Shown piece by piece: positions 25,175 through 34,425 of a stretch of 64,000 nt of DNA. Source of the DNA: Streptomyces sp. NBC_00376 (lineage in GTDB: Bacteria > Actinomycetota > Actinomycetes > Streptomycetales > Streptomycetaceae); contig NZ_CP107960.1 of NCBI RefSeq assembly GCF_036077095.1, forward strand, positions 6,572,001 through 6,636,000. Direction: 5' to 3'. The translations under genes and the position numbers were made by a program. How positions within the stretch are numbered: the first letter of the stretch is position 1; each line of letters opens with the position of its first letter. The notes under the pieces are model-generated. The model was given only the letters and a program-made list of their open reading frames with translations, searched no databases and was not told where the DNA came from.

Positions 25175-26185
25175 GTGGACGTTTCATGGACCCTCTGGGT
25201 GCTGACCATTCTTGGTCTGTCAGCCCTTATCGCCGTCGACTTCTTCATCGGGCGCAAGCCCCATGACGTGACGACCAAGGAAGCCGGGATCTGGACGATC
25301 GTCTGGATCGCGCTGGCCGCCCTCTTCGGGCTCGGCCTGCTGGTCTTCGGTGAGAGCCAGGCCGCGGGCGAGTTCTTCGCCGGCTTCATCACCGAGAAGT
25401 CGCTGAGTGTCGACAACCTCTTCGTCTTCGTCCTGATCATGGCGAAGTTCTCGGTGCCCTCGCACCTCCAGCAGCGGGTGCTGCTGGTCGGTGTGCTGAT
25501 CGCGCTGGTGCTGCGGGCGATCTTCATCGCCGCCGGTGCCGCAGTGATCGCCAACTTCTCGTGGGTCTTCTACATCTTCGGCGCCTTCCTGATCTACACC
25601 GCCTGGAAGCTCATCCAGGAGGCACGGGCCGGTGAGGAAGAGGAGGAGTTCGAGGAGAACCGCCTCCTCAAGACGATCGAGCGCCGCTTCGGGGTGGCCG
25701 ACCGCTACCACGGCACCAAGCTCTTCATCCGGAACAACGGCAAGCGCGTCCTGACCCCGCTGATGGTCGTCATGCTCGCCATCGGCACCACCGATGTGCT
25801 GTTCGCCCTGGACTCCATCCCCGCGATCTTCGGTCTGACCCAGGACCCGTACATCGTCTTCACCGCCAACGCCTTCGCCCTGATGGGGCTGCGGCAGCTG
25901 TACTTCCTGATCGGCGGGCTGCTGAAGAAGCTGGTCCACCTCAGCTACGGACTCTCGGTCATCCTCGGCTTCATCGGGGTGAAGCTGGTGCTGCACGCAC
26001 TGCACGAGTCCGGGGTGCACGTCCCCGAGATCTCCATCCCGGTCTCGCTCGGCGTCATCTGCGGCGTTCTGGTGATCACCACGATCACCAGCCTCATCGC
26101 CAACAAGAAGCAGACCCTGGCGGAGTCCGGCGAACCCGCCGACAAGGTGCCGGGCGCCGACAAGGGCGCGGGCATCGACGCCTGA
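25175..26185 (+). CDS. TerC-family membrane protein, probable Mn exporter
   Basis: The 336-residue protein has about nine membrane helices. The TerC/Alx motifs are present: AVDFFIGRK, TEKSLSVDNLFVF with the acidic metal site, and GTTDVLFALDSIPAIFG with the second acidic site. GTG 25175 is preceded by GCCGGAGG at 4 bases, the site masked by the riboswitch. The family exports manganese or supports metallation of exported proteins. A Mn riboswitch upstream supports the export role over tellurite resistance as such. It follows the TerD fusion gene but has its own promoter. Confidence 0.93.
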   Translation: MDVSWTLWVLTILGLSALIAVDFFIGRKPHDVTTKEAGIWTIVWIALAALFGLGLLVFGESQAAGEFFAGFITEKSLSVDNLFVFVLIMAKFSVPSHLQQRVLLVGVLIALVLRAIFIAAGAAVIANFSWVFYIFGAFLIYTAWKLIQEARAGEEEEEFEENRLLKTIERRFGVADRYHGTKLFIRNNGKRVLTPLMVVMLAIGTTDVLFALDSIPAIFGLTQDPYIVFTANAFALMGLRQLYFLIGGLLKKLVHLSYGLSVILGFIGVKLVLHALHESGVHVPEISIPVSLGVICGVLVITTITSLIANKKQTLAESGEPADKVPGADKGAGIDA

Positions 26186-26232
26186 CCGCGGCGGACGGCC
26201 CGGCGCGGCCGTCCGGCACGGACGGGAACCGG

Positions 26233-26277
26233 CACCGGCCGGGGCGGGCAACGGCAAGTTGCCCGCCCCGGCCGGTG
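26233..26277. terminator. 19-bp perfect hairpin between convergent terC and hydrolase genes
   Basis: CACCGGCCGGGGCGGGCAA (26233-26251), 7-base loop, exact complement at 26259-26277. It should terminate both strands. Confidence 0.8.
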
Positions 26278-26312
26278 TTGTCACGAGGAGGTCCGGCCAG
26301 TGGCCGCCGTCT

Positions 26313-26969
26313 TCACCAGCCGCGGGCGCGCCACTGCGGCAGCTGCGGACGCTCGTCGCCGAGCGTGGTGTCGTGGCCGTGGCCCGGATAGACCCAGGTC
26401 TCGTCGGGCAGCTGGTCGAAGAGCTTGGTCTCCACGTCGTGGAGCAGGCTCGCGAAGGCCTCGGGGTCCTTGTGCGTATTGCCGACCCCGCCGGGGAAGA
26501 GGCAGTCCCCGGTGAACAGGTGCGGGGCGCCGTGCGGGTCGTCGTAGACCAGCGCGATGGAGCCCGGGGTGTGGCCCACGAGGTGCCGGGCGGTCAGGGA
26601 GACCTCACCCACACGGACCGTGCCGCCGTCGTCGACGAGGACATCGGTCGGGACCGGGATGCCCTCGGCGTCGTACCGCCCCGCGTAGGTGCGTGCTCCG
26701 GTGGCCGCCACCACCTCACCCAGTGCCTGCCAGTGGTCGCCGTGCCGATGGGTGGTGACGACGGACGCGATGCCGTCGTCACCGATCAGCCGCAGCAGCG
26801 TCCCGGCCTCGGCGGCCGCGTCGATCAGGAGCTGCTCACCGGTGGCCCGGCAGCGCAGCAGATAGGCGTTGTTGTTCATCGGGCCGACGGCGACCTTGGA
26901 GATCATCAGATCCGTCAGCTCGTGCACATCCGCACGCCCGCCGACCTTGACCGCTCCGCTGTACGTCAT
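26313..26969 (-). CDS. metallo-beta-lactamase-fold hydrolase (glyoxalase II-like)
   Basis: The 218-residue protein has the metal motif TTHRHGDHWQAL (HxHxDH), then GHTPGSIALV, FTGDCLFPGG and YPGHGHDTTL, the order of glyoxalase II-type thioester hydrolases. ATG 26969 is 7 bases from TAGGCT, so leaderless. The next gene upstream is a mycothiol-dependent isomerase, 11 bp away in the same direction. A mycothiol-thioester substrate is therefore plausible but inferred. Confidence 0.88.
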   Translation of the reverse strand: MTYSGAVKVGGRADVHELTDLMISKVAVGPMNNNAYLLRCRATGEQLLIDAAAEAGTLLRLIGDDGIASVVTTHRHGDHWQALGEVVAATGARTYAGRYDAEGIPVPTDVLVDDGGTVRVGEVSLTARHLVGHTPGSIALVYDDPHGAPHLFTGDCLFPGGVGNTHKDPEAFASLLHDVETKLFDQLPDETWVYPGHGHDTTLGDERPQLPQWRARGW

Positions 26970-26979
26970 ACGTCTCAGC

Positions 26980-27669
26980 CTATAGCGGGGGCAGGACGGG
27001 AAGCGGGCCGCCTTCGACGGTCAGCGCCGAGCCGTCCCGGCGCCCGCTGAGCCAGCCGAGCAGCTCGGGCGCCGTGCCGCGGACCGTGACCGGGCCGCCC
27101 TCCGCGCCGCCGCCGGTCGTCCGCACCGGGCCCCCGTCGGCGGTCATCCTCGTGGACACGACATCGGGGTGCCCGTCGAACCGCTCGGCGAGGAAGTCGA
27201 TCTCGCGGGAGACGAAATCCTCCGGCAGGTCCTCCAGCTCGTAGCCGATGCCCAGGTCGACATGGTGCAGCTCGACCTCGACCCGGCGGCGGAACGGGAT
27301 ACGGGAGGCGGAGTCCGTCACGCCGTTGCGCAGGGTGACCGTGCGGGACCAGTCGGCCGGGACCGCCGCGGCGGCCCCGAGGCGGTCCGCGCTCCCGGCC
27401 AGATCGGCCAGCTGCTCGGCCGGCGGCCGGGGTGCGTCGCGCTCGATGTCGCGGTCGCGGGTTTCGCTGTCTGCGTACATGGGACGGCCCTGGAGAACAT
27501 TTACGAGCGCGTCGGCGTTACGAGAGAGGTGCGCAAGAACATGGCCCCGGCTCCAGCCCGGCAATCGCGACGGTCGGGCGAGCGCGGCAGCGTCCAGTTT
27601 CCCGGTGGCGCTGAGCAGTCGATCGGTTGCTTCACGTACGGCGTCCAGGTCGCGCGCATGATCAATCAT
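26980..27669 (-). CDS. maleylpyruvate isomerase/mycothiol-transferase family protein
   Basis: The 229-residue protein has the DinB-like helical bundle with [20 protein letters not shown] near residue 40 and the metal-binding [14 protein letters not shown], then the C-terminal MDMPI domain ending in [21 protein letters not shown]. Family members use mycothiol as cofactor. ATG 27669 sits 7 bases from TAGGCT (leaderless); the longer frame upstream reads backwards through the uvrA leader and is rejected. The substrate is not evident. Confidence 0.85.
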   Translation of the reverse strand: MIDHARDLDAVREATDRLLSATGKLDAAALARPSRLPGWSRGHVLAHLSRNADALVNVLQGRPMYADSETRDRDIERDAPRPPAEQLADLAGSADRLGAAAAVPADWSRTVTLRNGVTDSASRIPFRRRVEVELHHVDLGIGYELEDLPEDFVSREIDFLAERFDGHPDVVSTRMTADGGPVRTTGGGAEGGPVTVRGTAPELLGWLSGRRDGSALTVEGGPLPVLPPL

Positions 27670-27844
27670 GAGGCCGAGCCTAGCCTCGCCACTCGTTCGG
27701 GTGAAGGAGTCCATGGCCGTCCGTAAATCGAATGTGCGTGCTATACGCTCGGAGTCGAAAGCTTCGTACACCGCTGTGGCGCCCCCCATACCCTGGGACA
27801 GGGGCTCAGTTCCCCCATCTCTCTCCAGAAAGGTGCGGACCGGC

Positions 27845-30800
27845 GTGGCCGACCGTCTCATCGTCCGTGGCGCTCGCGAGCACAACCTCAAGAACGTCTC
27901 GCTCGACCTCCCGCGCGACTCCCTCATCGTCTTCACCGGGCTCTCCGGGTCGGGCAAGTCGTCCCTTGCGTTCGACACGATCTTCGCCGAGGGCCAGCGG
28001 CGCTACGTGGAGTCCCTCTCCTCGTACGCCCGCCAGTTCCTCGGTCAGATGGACAAGCCGGACGTCGACTTCATCGAGGGCCTCTCGCCCGCCGTCTCCA
28101 TCGACCAGAAGTCGACCTCGCGCAACCCGCGCTCGACGGTCGGCACCATCACCGAGGTCTACGACTACCTCCGGCTGCTCTTCGCCCGGATCGGCAAGCC
28201 GCACTGCCCGGAGTGCCGCCGGCCCATCTCCCGCCAGTCGCCGCAGGCGATCGTCGACAAGGTGCTCGGCCTGCCCGAGGGCAGCCGTTTCCAGGTGCTC
28301 TCGCCGCTGGTGCGCGAGCGCAAGGGCGAGTTCGTCGACCTCTTCGCCGATCTGCAGACAAAGGGCTACAGCAGGGCCCGGGTCGACGGCGAGACCATCC
28401 AGCTCTCCGAGCCGCCCAAGCTGAAGAAGCAGGAGAAGCACACCATCGAGGTGGTCATCGACCGCCTCACGGTGAAGGACAGCGCCAAGCGTCGGCTGAC
28501 CGACTCGGTCGAGACCGCGCTCGGGCTCTCCGGCGGCATGGTCGTGCTCGACTTCGTCGACCTCCCCGAGGACGACCCCGAGCGCGAGCGGATGTACTCC
28601 GAGCACCTCTACTGCCCGTACGACGACCTCTCCTTCGAGGAGCTCGAACCGCGCTCCTTCTCCTTCAACTCGCCCTTCGGCGCCTGCCCGGACTGCACGG
28701 GTATCGGTACGCGGATGGAGGTCGACCCGGAGCTGATCGTCCCGGACGAGGAGAAGTCGCTCGACGAGGGGGCGATCCACCCCTGGTCGCACGGCCACAC
28801 CAAGGAGTACTTCGGCCGGCAGATCAACGCCCTCGCCGACGCTCTCGGATTCCGTACGGACATCCCCTGGGCAGGGCTGCCGCAGCGCGCCAAGAAGGCC
28901 CTGCTCCACGGCCACAAGATCCAGACCGAGGTCCGCTACCGCAACCGCTACGGGCGGGAGCGCGCGTACACCACCCCCGCCTTCGAGGGCGCGGTGCAGT
29001 TCGTCAAGCGCCGGCACTCCGACGCCGAGAGCGACTCCAGCCGGGAGCGCTTCGAGGGCTACATGCGCGAGGTGCCCTGTCCGACCTGTGAGGGCACCAG
29101 GCTCAAGCCGATCGTCCTCGCGGTGACGGTGATGGAGAGGTCCATCGCCGAGGTCGCCGCCATGTCGATCAGCGAATGCGCCGAGTTCCTCGGCCGGATG
29201 AAGCTCAACGCCCGCGACAAGAAGATCGCCGAGCGGGTGCTGAAGGAGGTCAACGAGCGGCTGAAGTTCCTCGTCGACGTCGGCCTCGACTACCTCTCGC
29301 TCAACCGTGCGGCAGGCACCCTGTCCGGCGGCGAGGCCCAGCGCATCCGCCTCGCCACCCAGATCGGCTCCGGCCTGGTCGGCGTGCTGTACGTGCTGGA
29401 CGAACCGTCCATCGGCCTGCACCAGCGGGACAACCACCGGCTGATCGAGACCCTGGTCCGGCTCCGCGACATGGGCAACACGCTCATCGTCGTCGAGCAC
29501 GACGAGGACACCATCAAGGTCGCCGACTGGGTCGTCGACATCGGCCCCGGCGCCGGTGAGCACGGCGGCAAGGTGGTCCACTCCGGATCGCTCAAGGAAC
29601 TGCTGGCCAACGGCGAGTCGATCACCGGTCAGTATCTGACCGGCAAGAAGCAGATCCCGATGCCCGACGTCCGGCGCCCCGTCGACCCGCAGCGCAGGCT
29701 CACGGTGCACGGAGCCCGGGAGAACAACCTCCAGGACATCGACGTCTCCTTCCCGCTCGGCCTGCTCACGGCCGTCACGGGCGTCTCGGGTTCGGGGAAG
29801 TCGACGCTGGTCAACGACATCCTCTACACCCACCTGGCGCGCGAGCTGAACGGCGCCAAGTCGGTCCCCGGCCGGCACACCCGGGTCGACGGCGACGACC
29901 TGGTCGACAAGGTGGTGCACGTCGACCAGTCGCCCATCGGCCGCACGCCCCGGTCCAACCCGGCCACGTACACCGGCGTCTTCGACCATGTCCGCAAGCT
30001 GTTCGCGGAGACAATGGAGGCGAAGGTGCGCGGCTATCTGCCGGGCCGCTTCTCCTTCAACGTCAAGGGCGGCCGCTGCGAGAACTGCTCCGGCGACGGC
30101 ACCATCAAGATCGAGATGAACTTCCTGCCGGACGTGTACGTCCCGTGCGAGGTCTGCCACGGAGCGCGCTACAACCGGGAGACCCTGGAGGTCCACTACA
30201 AGGGCAAGTCCATCGCCGAGGTACTGGACATGCCGATCGAGGAGGGCCTGGAGTTCTTCGAGGCCGTCCCGACGATCGCCCGCCACCTGCGCACGCTCAA
30301 CGAGGTGGGCCTCGGATACGTGCGGCTCGGCCAGTCCGCGCCGACGCTCTCCGGCGGTGAGGCGCAGCGCGTGAAGCTCGCCAGCGAGCTGCAGAAGCGC
30401 TCCACCGGCCGTACGGTCTATGTCCTGGACGAGCCGACCACGGGTCTGCACTTCGAGGACATCAGCAAGCTCATCAAGGTGCTCTCCGGGCTGGTCGACA
30501 AGGGCAACTCGGTGATCGTCATCGAGCACAACCTCGATGTGATCAAGACCGCGGACTGGGTCATCGACATGGGTCCCGAAGGGGGCAGCGGCGGCGGTCT
30601 GGTCATCGCCGAGGGCACTCCGGAGGAGGTCGCCGGGGTTCCGGCCAGCCACACCGGCAAGTTCCTCCAGGGCATCCTGGACCCGGAGCGGGTGAGCGAG
30701 GCCGCGGTGCCCGCGGCCCGCAAGCCGATGCGGAAGGCGGCCGTGAAGAAGGCGGTCGCCGCGAAGTCGGCCCCGGCCAGGAAGACGGCCACGGCCCGGA

Positions 30801-30865
30801 CGAGCACGGACGGGACCGCGAAGACGGCTGCGGCGAAGAAGGCGACCCGCGCGCGCAAGGCCTGA
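27845..30865 (+). CDS. uvrA: excinuclease ABC subunit A
   Basis: GTG 27845 starts [20 protein letters not shown], the conserved N terminus; the upstream in-frame extension is not conserved in character. The 1006-residue protein has Walker [11 protein letters not shown] and [10 protein letters not shown], two LSGGEAQR signatures and the zinc ligands CPEC, CPTC and CENCSGDG / CEVCHGARY. It is the lesion-recognition dimer of excision repair. The last 50 or so residues are a Lys/Ala-rich tail ([22 protein letters not shown]), a feature of actinobacterial DNA-binding proteins. Unlike uvrB and uvrC, I found no damage-type promoter or LexA box upstream. Confidence 0.98.
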   Translation: MADRLIVRGAREHNLKNVSLDLPRDSLIVFTGLSGSGKSSLAFDTIFAEGQRRYVESLSSYARQFLGQMDKPDVDFIEGLSPAVSIDQKSTSRNPRSTVGTITEVYDYLRLLFARIGKPHCPECRRPISRQSPQAIVDKVLGLPEGSRFQVLSPLVRERKGEFVDLFADLQTKGYSRARVDGETIQLSEPPKLKKQEKHTIEVVIDRLTVKDSAKRRLTDSVETALGLSGGMVVLDFVDLPEDDPERERMYSEHLYCPYDDLSFEELEPRSFSFNSPFGACPDCTGIGTRMEVDPELIVPDEEKSLDEGAIHPWSHGHTKEYFGRQINALADALGFRTDIPWAGLPQRAKKALLHGHKIQTEVRYRNRYGRERAYTTPAFEGAVQFVKRRHSDAESDSSRERFEGYMREVPCPTCEGTRLKPIVLAVTVMERSIAEVAAMSISECAEFLGRMKLNARDKKIAERVLKEVNERLKFLVDVGLDYLSLNRAAGTLSGGEAQRIRLATQIGSGLVGVLYVLDEPSIGLHQRDNHRLIETLVRLRDMGNTLIVVEHDEDTIKVADWVVDIGPGAGEHGGKVVHSGSLKELLANGESITGQYLTGKKQIPMPDVRRPVDPQRRLTVHGARENNLQDIDVSFPLGLLTAVTGVSGSGKSTLVNDILYTHLARELNGAKSVPGRHTRVDGDDLVDKVVHVDQSPIGRTPRSNPATYTGVFDHVRKLFAETMEAKVRGYLPGRFSFNVKGGRCENCSGDGTIKIEMNFLPDVYVPCEVCHGARYNRETLEVHYKGKSIAEVLDMPIEEGLEFFEAVPTIARHLRTLNEVGLGYVRLGQSAPTLSGGEAQRVKLASELQKRSTGRTVYVLDEPTTGLHFEDISKLIKVLSGLVDKGNSVIVIEHNLDVIKTADWVIDMGPEGGSGGGLVIAEGTPEEVAGVPASHTGKFLQGILDPERVSEAAVPAARKPMRKAAVKKAVAAKSAPARKTATARTSTDGTAKTAAAKKATRARKA

Positions 30866-30879
30866 CGCCTCCGGCGGAA

Positions 30880-30919
30880 CAGGGCGGCGGCTCCCGGATC
30901 CCCGGGGGCCGCCGCCCTG
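30880..30919 (+). terminator. uvrA terminator hairpin
   Basis: CAGGGCGGCGGC (30880-30891) pairs with GCCGCCGCCCTG (30908-30919), with an inner CCCGG/CCGGG. The remaining 239 bp before the Rieske gene show only an imperfect direct repeat of CTG[CT]TCACCGCCA near 30935-30965, and no clear promoter. Confidence 0.65.
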
Positions 30920-31158
30920 TCCACTGCCACGCCCTGCTCACCGCCAGGGCCTGTTCACCGCCACAGCCGGGCCGCTGACCAGGGACGATCGGCCTCGGGC
31001 GGCCCGGCCGCAGGGCCGTCCGTCTCCGCCGGTATCGTCGCTTCTGTCACCGATGGGACCGATGGCTCCGACAGCTGTGATGCCCGCGGTACTCCTGGTA
31101 CCCGCGGCGCTGCAGTCGCGCCCGGTGCCCATCCACCCCTACGACCAGTGGAGACCGC

Positions 31159-31587
31159 ATGTCCGGCCAGCCCGCCGCCCGCCGTACCGTGCTGAAGGGT
31201 GCCGCTCTCGCCGGCGCCGCCGGGCTGGGAGTGGCCGCCTGCTCGACCGAATCGAAGCTCGGCCATGCCGAGACGCCGACGCCGACCGCTCCCGTCGAGC
31301 TTGGCGCGCCGGACGAGATTCCGGTCGGCGGATCCAAGCTCTTCCGCAACGAGCGGGTCATCGTGAACTGCCCGGCCAAGGGCCAGTACAAGGCGTTCAG
31401 CGCCCAGTGCACCCACGCGGGCTGCCTGCTGGACAAGGTCGAGGACAACGTGGGGAAGTGCCCCTGTCACGGCAGCCACTTCGACACGACGACCGGTAAG
31501 GCGATGCGCGGTCCGGCGACCGCACCGCTGCCCGCCGTCCCGGTCAGGGTCGAGGGCGGAAAGCTGATCGCGGGCCCCGACGCCTGA
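31159..31587 (+). CDS. Tat-exported Rieske [2Fe-2S] lipoprotein
   Basis: The 142-residue protein begins MSGQPAARRTVLKGAALAG, a twin-arginine signal, and the hydrophobic segment ends in GVAAC, a lipobox, so it should be folded in the cytoplasm, exported and lipid-anchored. The Rieske motifs CTHAGC and CPCHGSHF supply two Cys and two His for the cluster. It has no membrane helix bundle like QcrA and no oxygenase partner nearby, so it is a stand-alone electron carrier of unknown partner. Confidence 0.9.
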   Translation: MSGQPAARRTVLKGAALAGAAGLGVAACSTESKLGHAETPTPTAPVELGAPDEIPVGGSKLFRNERVIVNCPAKGQYKAFSAQCTHAGCLLDKVEDNVGKCPCHGSHFDTTTGKAMRGPATAPLPAVPVRVEGGKLIAGPDA

Positions 31588-31635
31588 CACCGTCCGGGAA
31601 GGCAGCGGTCGGAGAGACAACGGCCGGGGACGGGC

Positions 31636-32562
31636 TCACTCCCAGTCCCAGTCGATGCCGACCAGACCGGGCCGTACCCCCTGCTCCACCAGGTGAACGG
31701 TCCGGTGCCTGCCCGTCAGCGTGAGGTCCGTGCGGGCGCCGCGAGGCGCCCCCGCCGAGACCTGGGCGAAGCGCCGGCACCGTACCGGCAGCGCGGCCTC
31801 GTCGAAGGCCACCTGGAGCACGTACTGCCCGCCGCCGAAGCTGAACCCCCGCACGTACTCGCCGCTCGGCCCTCCCGTGCCGTCGTCGAAGCCGTAGCCG
31901 AAGAGGTAGGTGTCGCCCGCCCTCAGCCGGGTGTCGAAGAGCAGCTCCGCGACGAGCACCCCGGTCCCGCGGTCCCAGCGGACCCGCCCCGTCCGGCAGT
32001 TCTCCCCGGCCGCCACCGTCACCCGCGCCGGGTCGCAGCCCGGATCGCCACGGTGGACGGCGAGGTAGCGGTCGATGTCGTCCCGGTGGGCACGCACCAC
32101 ATGCTGCGAATCGCGCCGCCGCAGCTCCCGGCCGGGACCGATCCGTACCCGCTCGTGATGGCCCACCGTGTGCAGTCCGCCGTCCACCGGTGACCCCATG
32201 CCGGCGAGCAGCCGTTCCACGGCGCCGGACGACTCCATCAGCGAACGGTACGAACGCGCGGCCGGACGGTCGGCCTCCGGGCGCGCGTTCCCGCTTCCCA
32301 GCAGCCGGAGCAGCGAGTTCCCCGGCAACTCCAGCACTTCCTCCAGCGCCTTCACGGCCCGCAGGGACTCGGCGCGCTGCGGGCGCCTGGCCCCCTGCTG
32401 CCAGTAACTCAGGCTCGTCACCCCGACCTTGACCCCGCGGTGCGCGAGATGGTGCTGCACCCGCTGGAGCGGCAGCCCGCGCACCGAGAGCGCGGTGCGC
32501 AGGGCCAGATGGAACGGGCCGGTGTGCAGCACCTGTGCCAGTTCGGCCTCGGTGTGCCGCAT
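31636..32562 (-). CDS. HTH-domain regulator with a C-terminal sensor-like region
   Basis: ATG 32562 is chosen for GGAGG at 5 bases; GTG 32586 would sit inside a palindrome. Residues 12-80 (FHLALRTALSVRGLPLQRVQHHLAHRGVKVGVTSLSYWQQGARRPQR) have XRE-like helix-turn-helix character with an extended recognition region. The C-terminal two thirds (308 residues in all) are beta-rich: GYGFDDGTGGPSGEYVRGFSFGGGQYVLQVAFDEAALP. I recognise no ligand family. It diverges from the secreted protease gene and probably controls it through the palindrome between them. Confidence 0.65.
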   Translation of the reverse strand: MRHTEAELAQVLHTGPFHLALRTALSVRGLPLQRVQHHLAHRGVKVGVTSLSYWQQGARRPQRAESLRAVKALEEVLELPGNSLLRLLGSGNARPEADRPAARSYRSLMESSGAVERLLAGMGSPVDGGLHTVGHHERVRIGPGRELRRRDSQHVVRAHRDDIDRYLAVHRGDPGCDPARVTVAAGENCRTGRVRWDRGTGVLVAELLFDTRLRAGDTYLFGYGFDDGTGGPSGEYVRGFSFGGGQYVLQVAFDEAALPVRCRRFAQVSAGAPRGARTDLTLTGRHRTVHLVEQGVRPGLVGIDWDWE

Positions 32563-32574
32563 GAGGTCCTCCAG

Positions 32575-32673
32575 GTGAACGTTCACGACGCGGTGTGGGG
32601 GGAGCGCGTCGGCGGGGGGCGGCGCCGCAGGTGGCCGGGGCAGGGCCGTTCACGTATCCGCCACGCCGTTCAC
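32575..32673. promoter_or_regulatory. GTTCAC palindrome and half-sites in the regulator/protease divergent region
   Basis: A perfect 12-bp palindrome GTGAACGTTCAC occupies 32575-32586, just upstream of the regulator ATG. Two further CCGTTCAC copies lie at 32646-32653 and 32666-32673, exactly 20 bp apart. They are candidate operators for the divergent regulator. Confidence 0.5.
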
Positions 32674-32792
32674 ACCGCGATGTTCCCCCGCATTGAAGCG
32701 TGTTGACCCGTCCCCGACAACGGTTGATGCTCCTCGGGCAGCGTCCGGACGCGCTCCTGTGATCCCACACCCCCCGCCTCGGGAGGAACGTC

Positions 32793-33434
32793 ATGCGTAT
32801 CCGAAGAATCCGAACAGGACGGCTCCCGGCCCTGGCCGCCCTGGCCGCCGTGCTCCTCGCCGTGCCGACGGCGACCGCCTCGGCGGCCCCGGTCCCGGCG
32901 TCGGCCACGACCACGGCCACAACCACGACCGGCCCGGCCGTCACCGGGCTCGCCGCGACACAGCGGCTGAACATCACCATGCAGGCCCAGCAGAAGACCA
33001 ACTGGTGCTGGGCGGCATCCGGCAACACCATCGCCACCTGGTTCGGCCGCAACTACTCGCAGAACCAGTTCTGCAACGCCGCCTTCGGCCGTGCGCAGGG
33101 CTACGAGTGCCCCAACTCGCAGGCCACGCTGGGCAATGTCCAGGACGGCCTGTACTGGGCCGGTGTCAACCCCGGTTCGTACGTCACCGGCTGGCTGCGC
33201 TATCCCACCGTTCAGGCCGAGATCGCCGCGGGCCGCCCCGTGGAGACCCGCATCCAGTGGTCGTCGGGCGGTGGCCACATGCATGTCCTGTACGGGTACG
33301 ACGACTCCGGCAGCTGGGTCTACTGGGGCGATCCCTGGCCCTCCAGCAACCGCTACAACTGGGCCTCGCACGCCTGGTACGTGAACAACGACGAGTTCTC
33401 CTGGACCCACTCCCTCTACCGGATCGGGGCGTGA
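32793..33434 (+). CDS. secreted papain-like cysteine protease (C39/C70-like)
   Basis: The 213-residue protein begins with a basic then hydrophobic signal (ALAALAAVLLAVPTATASAA), followed by a Thr-rich spacer. The catalytic domain starts LNITMQAQQKTNWCWAASG, where Gln and Cys are the oxyanion residue and nucleophile. It continues to SGGGHMHVLYGYD with the catalytic His, and VYWGDPWPSSN with the Asp. This is the pattern of AvrRpt2/papain-like bacterial proteases. Cys residues at QFCNAAF and YECPNS may form a disulfide. It is followed after 4 bases by a membrane-anchored partner. Confidence 0.82.
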   Translation: MRIRRIRTGRLPALAALAAVLLAVPTATASAAPVPASATTTATTTTGPAVTGLAATQRLNITMQAQQKTNWCWAASGNTIATWFGRNYSQNQFCNAAFGRAQGYECPNSQATLGNVQDGLYWAGVNPGSYVTGWLRYPTVQAEIAAGRPVETRIQWSSGGGHMHVLYGYDDSGSWVYWGDPWPSSNRYNWASHAWYVNNDEFSWTHSLYRIGA

Positions 33435-33438
33435 CGAG

Positions 33439-34308
33439 ATGATCCGCAGGACCGCATGCACCGCCCGGTCCACGGCCGCCGCCCTGGCCGCGACCGGCAT
33501 CCTTACCGGCGCCGCCCTGCTCACCGTCGCGGCCCCCGGGGCGGCCGCCGCCACCGGACCCACCGCCGGCCCGTCCGCCCTGGCGGCTGCCCGGCAGGCC
33601 GCCACCGAACCCGCGACCCTGGACACCCTGGCCCGGTTCTTCGCCCGCGAGGGCGCGGTCACCAGGTCGGCGGCGGCACCGCGCATCGAGGGCGCCGCCG
33701 TCCCCGTGCATACCCTCGACCCGGACTTCGTGGCCGGGAAGCCGGGCGCGCCCGTCGCCAGGCTGGACTACCTCGCCACCACGGCCGTCTCCTCGGACGG
33801 CCAGAAGGCGTCCCTGTGGACCCTTCCGAAGGAAGGGAAGGAGAGCGGCTGGCAGGTGGTGAACATCGCCACCGGCGACGACGAGACGAGGTATGCGGCC
33901 GCCGGCGCCCGCAAACTCCCCGGCGGGACGGTGTTCCGTGAGCCGCAGGTGGACGCCTGGTACGTCCGGAAGGGGACGAAGGTGCTCCCGCTGGACCAGG
34001 ACGCGGTCCGCGCGGTCGGTGCCAGCGGCACCACACTGGCCGCCTACCGCACCCGGGTACGGGAGGCGTACGGCGACAAGCTCCCCGGCTCCGCATACGC
34101 CCGCTCCGGCAAGGCGGGCGGCTACTCCCCGCCCGCCGCCCCTGCCTCCGCCCCCGCCGGCCAGGAGCCCCGGACGGTCGCGGCGAGCACGGCGTCCGGC
34201 ACCGCGCAGGCCGCCACCTCGGCCGCCGCCGGAGCGGGCGCCCTCGTGGTGCTCGGCCTCGGCGGGCTCACCGTCCTGCGCAACCGCCGCCACCGGGAGA
34301 ACCCGTGA
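33439..34308 (+). CDS. secreted, membrane-anchored partner of the papain-like protease
   Basis: The 289-residue protein has an N-terminal signal (AALAATGILTGAALLTVAAPGAAAA). The extracellular middle region contains ARLDYLATTAVSSDGQKASLWTL and WQVVNIATGDDE, then an Ala/Pro linker and a C-terminal helix (AGALVVLGLGGLTVL) followed by RNRRHRENP. It would be anchored with the bulk outside. I know no domain for the middle part. The 4-base spacing to the protease gene implies joint expression; an inhibitor, substrate or docking role is possible. Confidence 0.6.
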   Translation: MIRRTACTARSTAAALAATGILTGAALLTVAAPGAAAATGPTAGPSALAAARQAATEPATLDTLARFFAREGAVTRSAAAPRIEGAAVPVHTLDPDFVAGKPGAPVARLDYLATTAVSSDGQKASLWTLPKEGKESGWQVVNIATGDDETRYAAAGARKLPGGTVFREPQVDAWYVRKGTKVLPLDQDAVRAVGASGTTLAAYRTRVREAYGDKLPGSAYARSGKAGGYSPPAAPASAPAGQEPRTVAASTASGTAQAATSAAAGAGALVVLGLGGLTVLRNRRHRENP

Positions 34309-34330
34309 CCGGCAGCCGTACCCACTGACC

Positions 34331-34373
34331 CGTGCTCCGGGGCGCGCTCCCGCGATCCGCGCCCCGGAGCACG
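34331..34373 (+). terminator. 16-bp hairpin before uvrC
   Basis: CGTGCTCCGGGGCGCG (34331-34346), 11-base loop, perfect complement 34358-34373. It ends the protease operon 23 bp upstream of the uvrC promoter. Confidence 0.75.
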
Positions 34374-34395
34374 GCACCACTTCCGGGCGGCCGGA

Positions 34396-34418
34396 CTGTC
34401 ACTGCCCGCAAGTAGGGT
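34396..34418 (+). promoter_or_regulatory. RecA-independent DNA-damage (PafBC-type) promoter of uvrC
   Basis: CTGTCACTG (34396-34404), 8 bases, TAGGGT (34413-34418), then 7 bases to the ATG. It differs from the consensus TTGTCRGTG at two positions, with identical spacing. Confidence 0.68.
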
Positions 34419-34425
34419 GGGACAC

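Noticed and set aside
27668..27844. N-terminal extension of UvrA from an upstream start.
   Set aside because: The conserved UvrA N terminus begins at GTG 27845 with an AAAGG site upstream; the extension has no family character.
27720..27845. A LexA (SOS) box upstream of uvrA, suggested by CGAA-AGC-TTCG near 27758.
   Set aside because: It does not fit the 14-bp actinobacterial box CGAAC-N4-GTTCG; half-sites and spacing are wrong.
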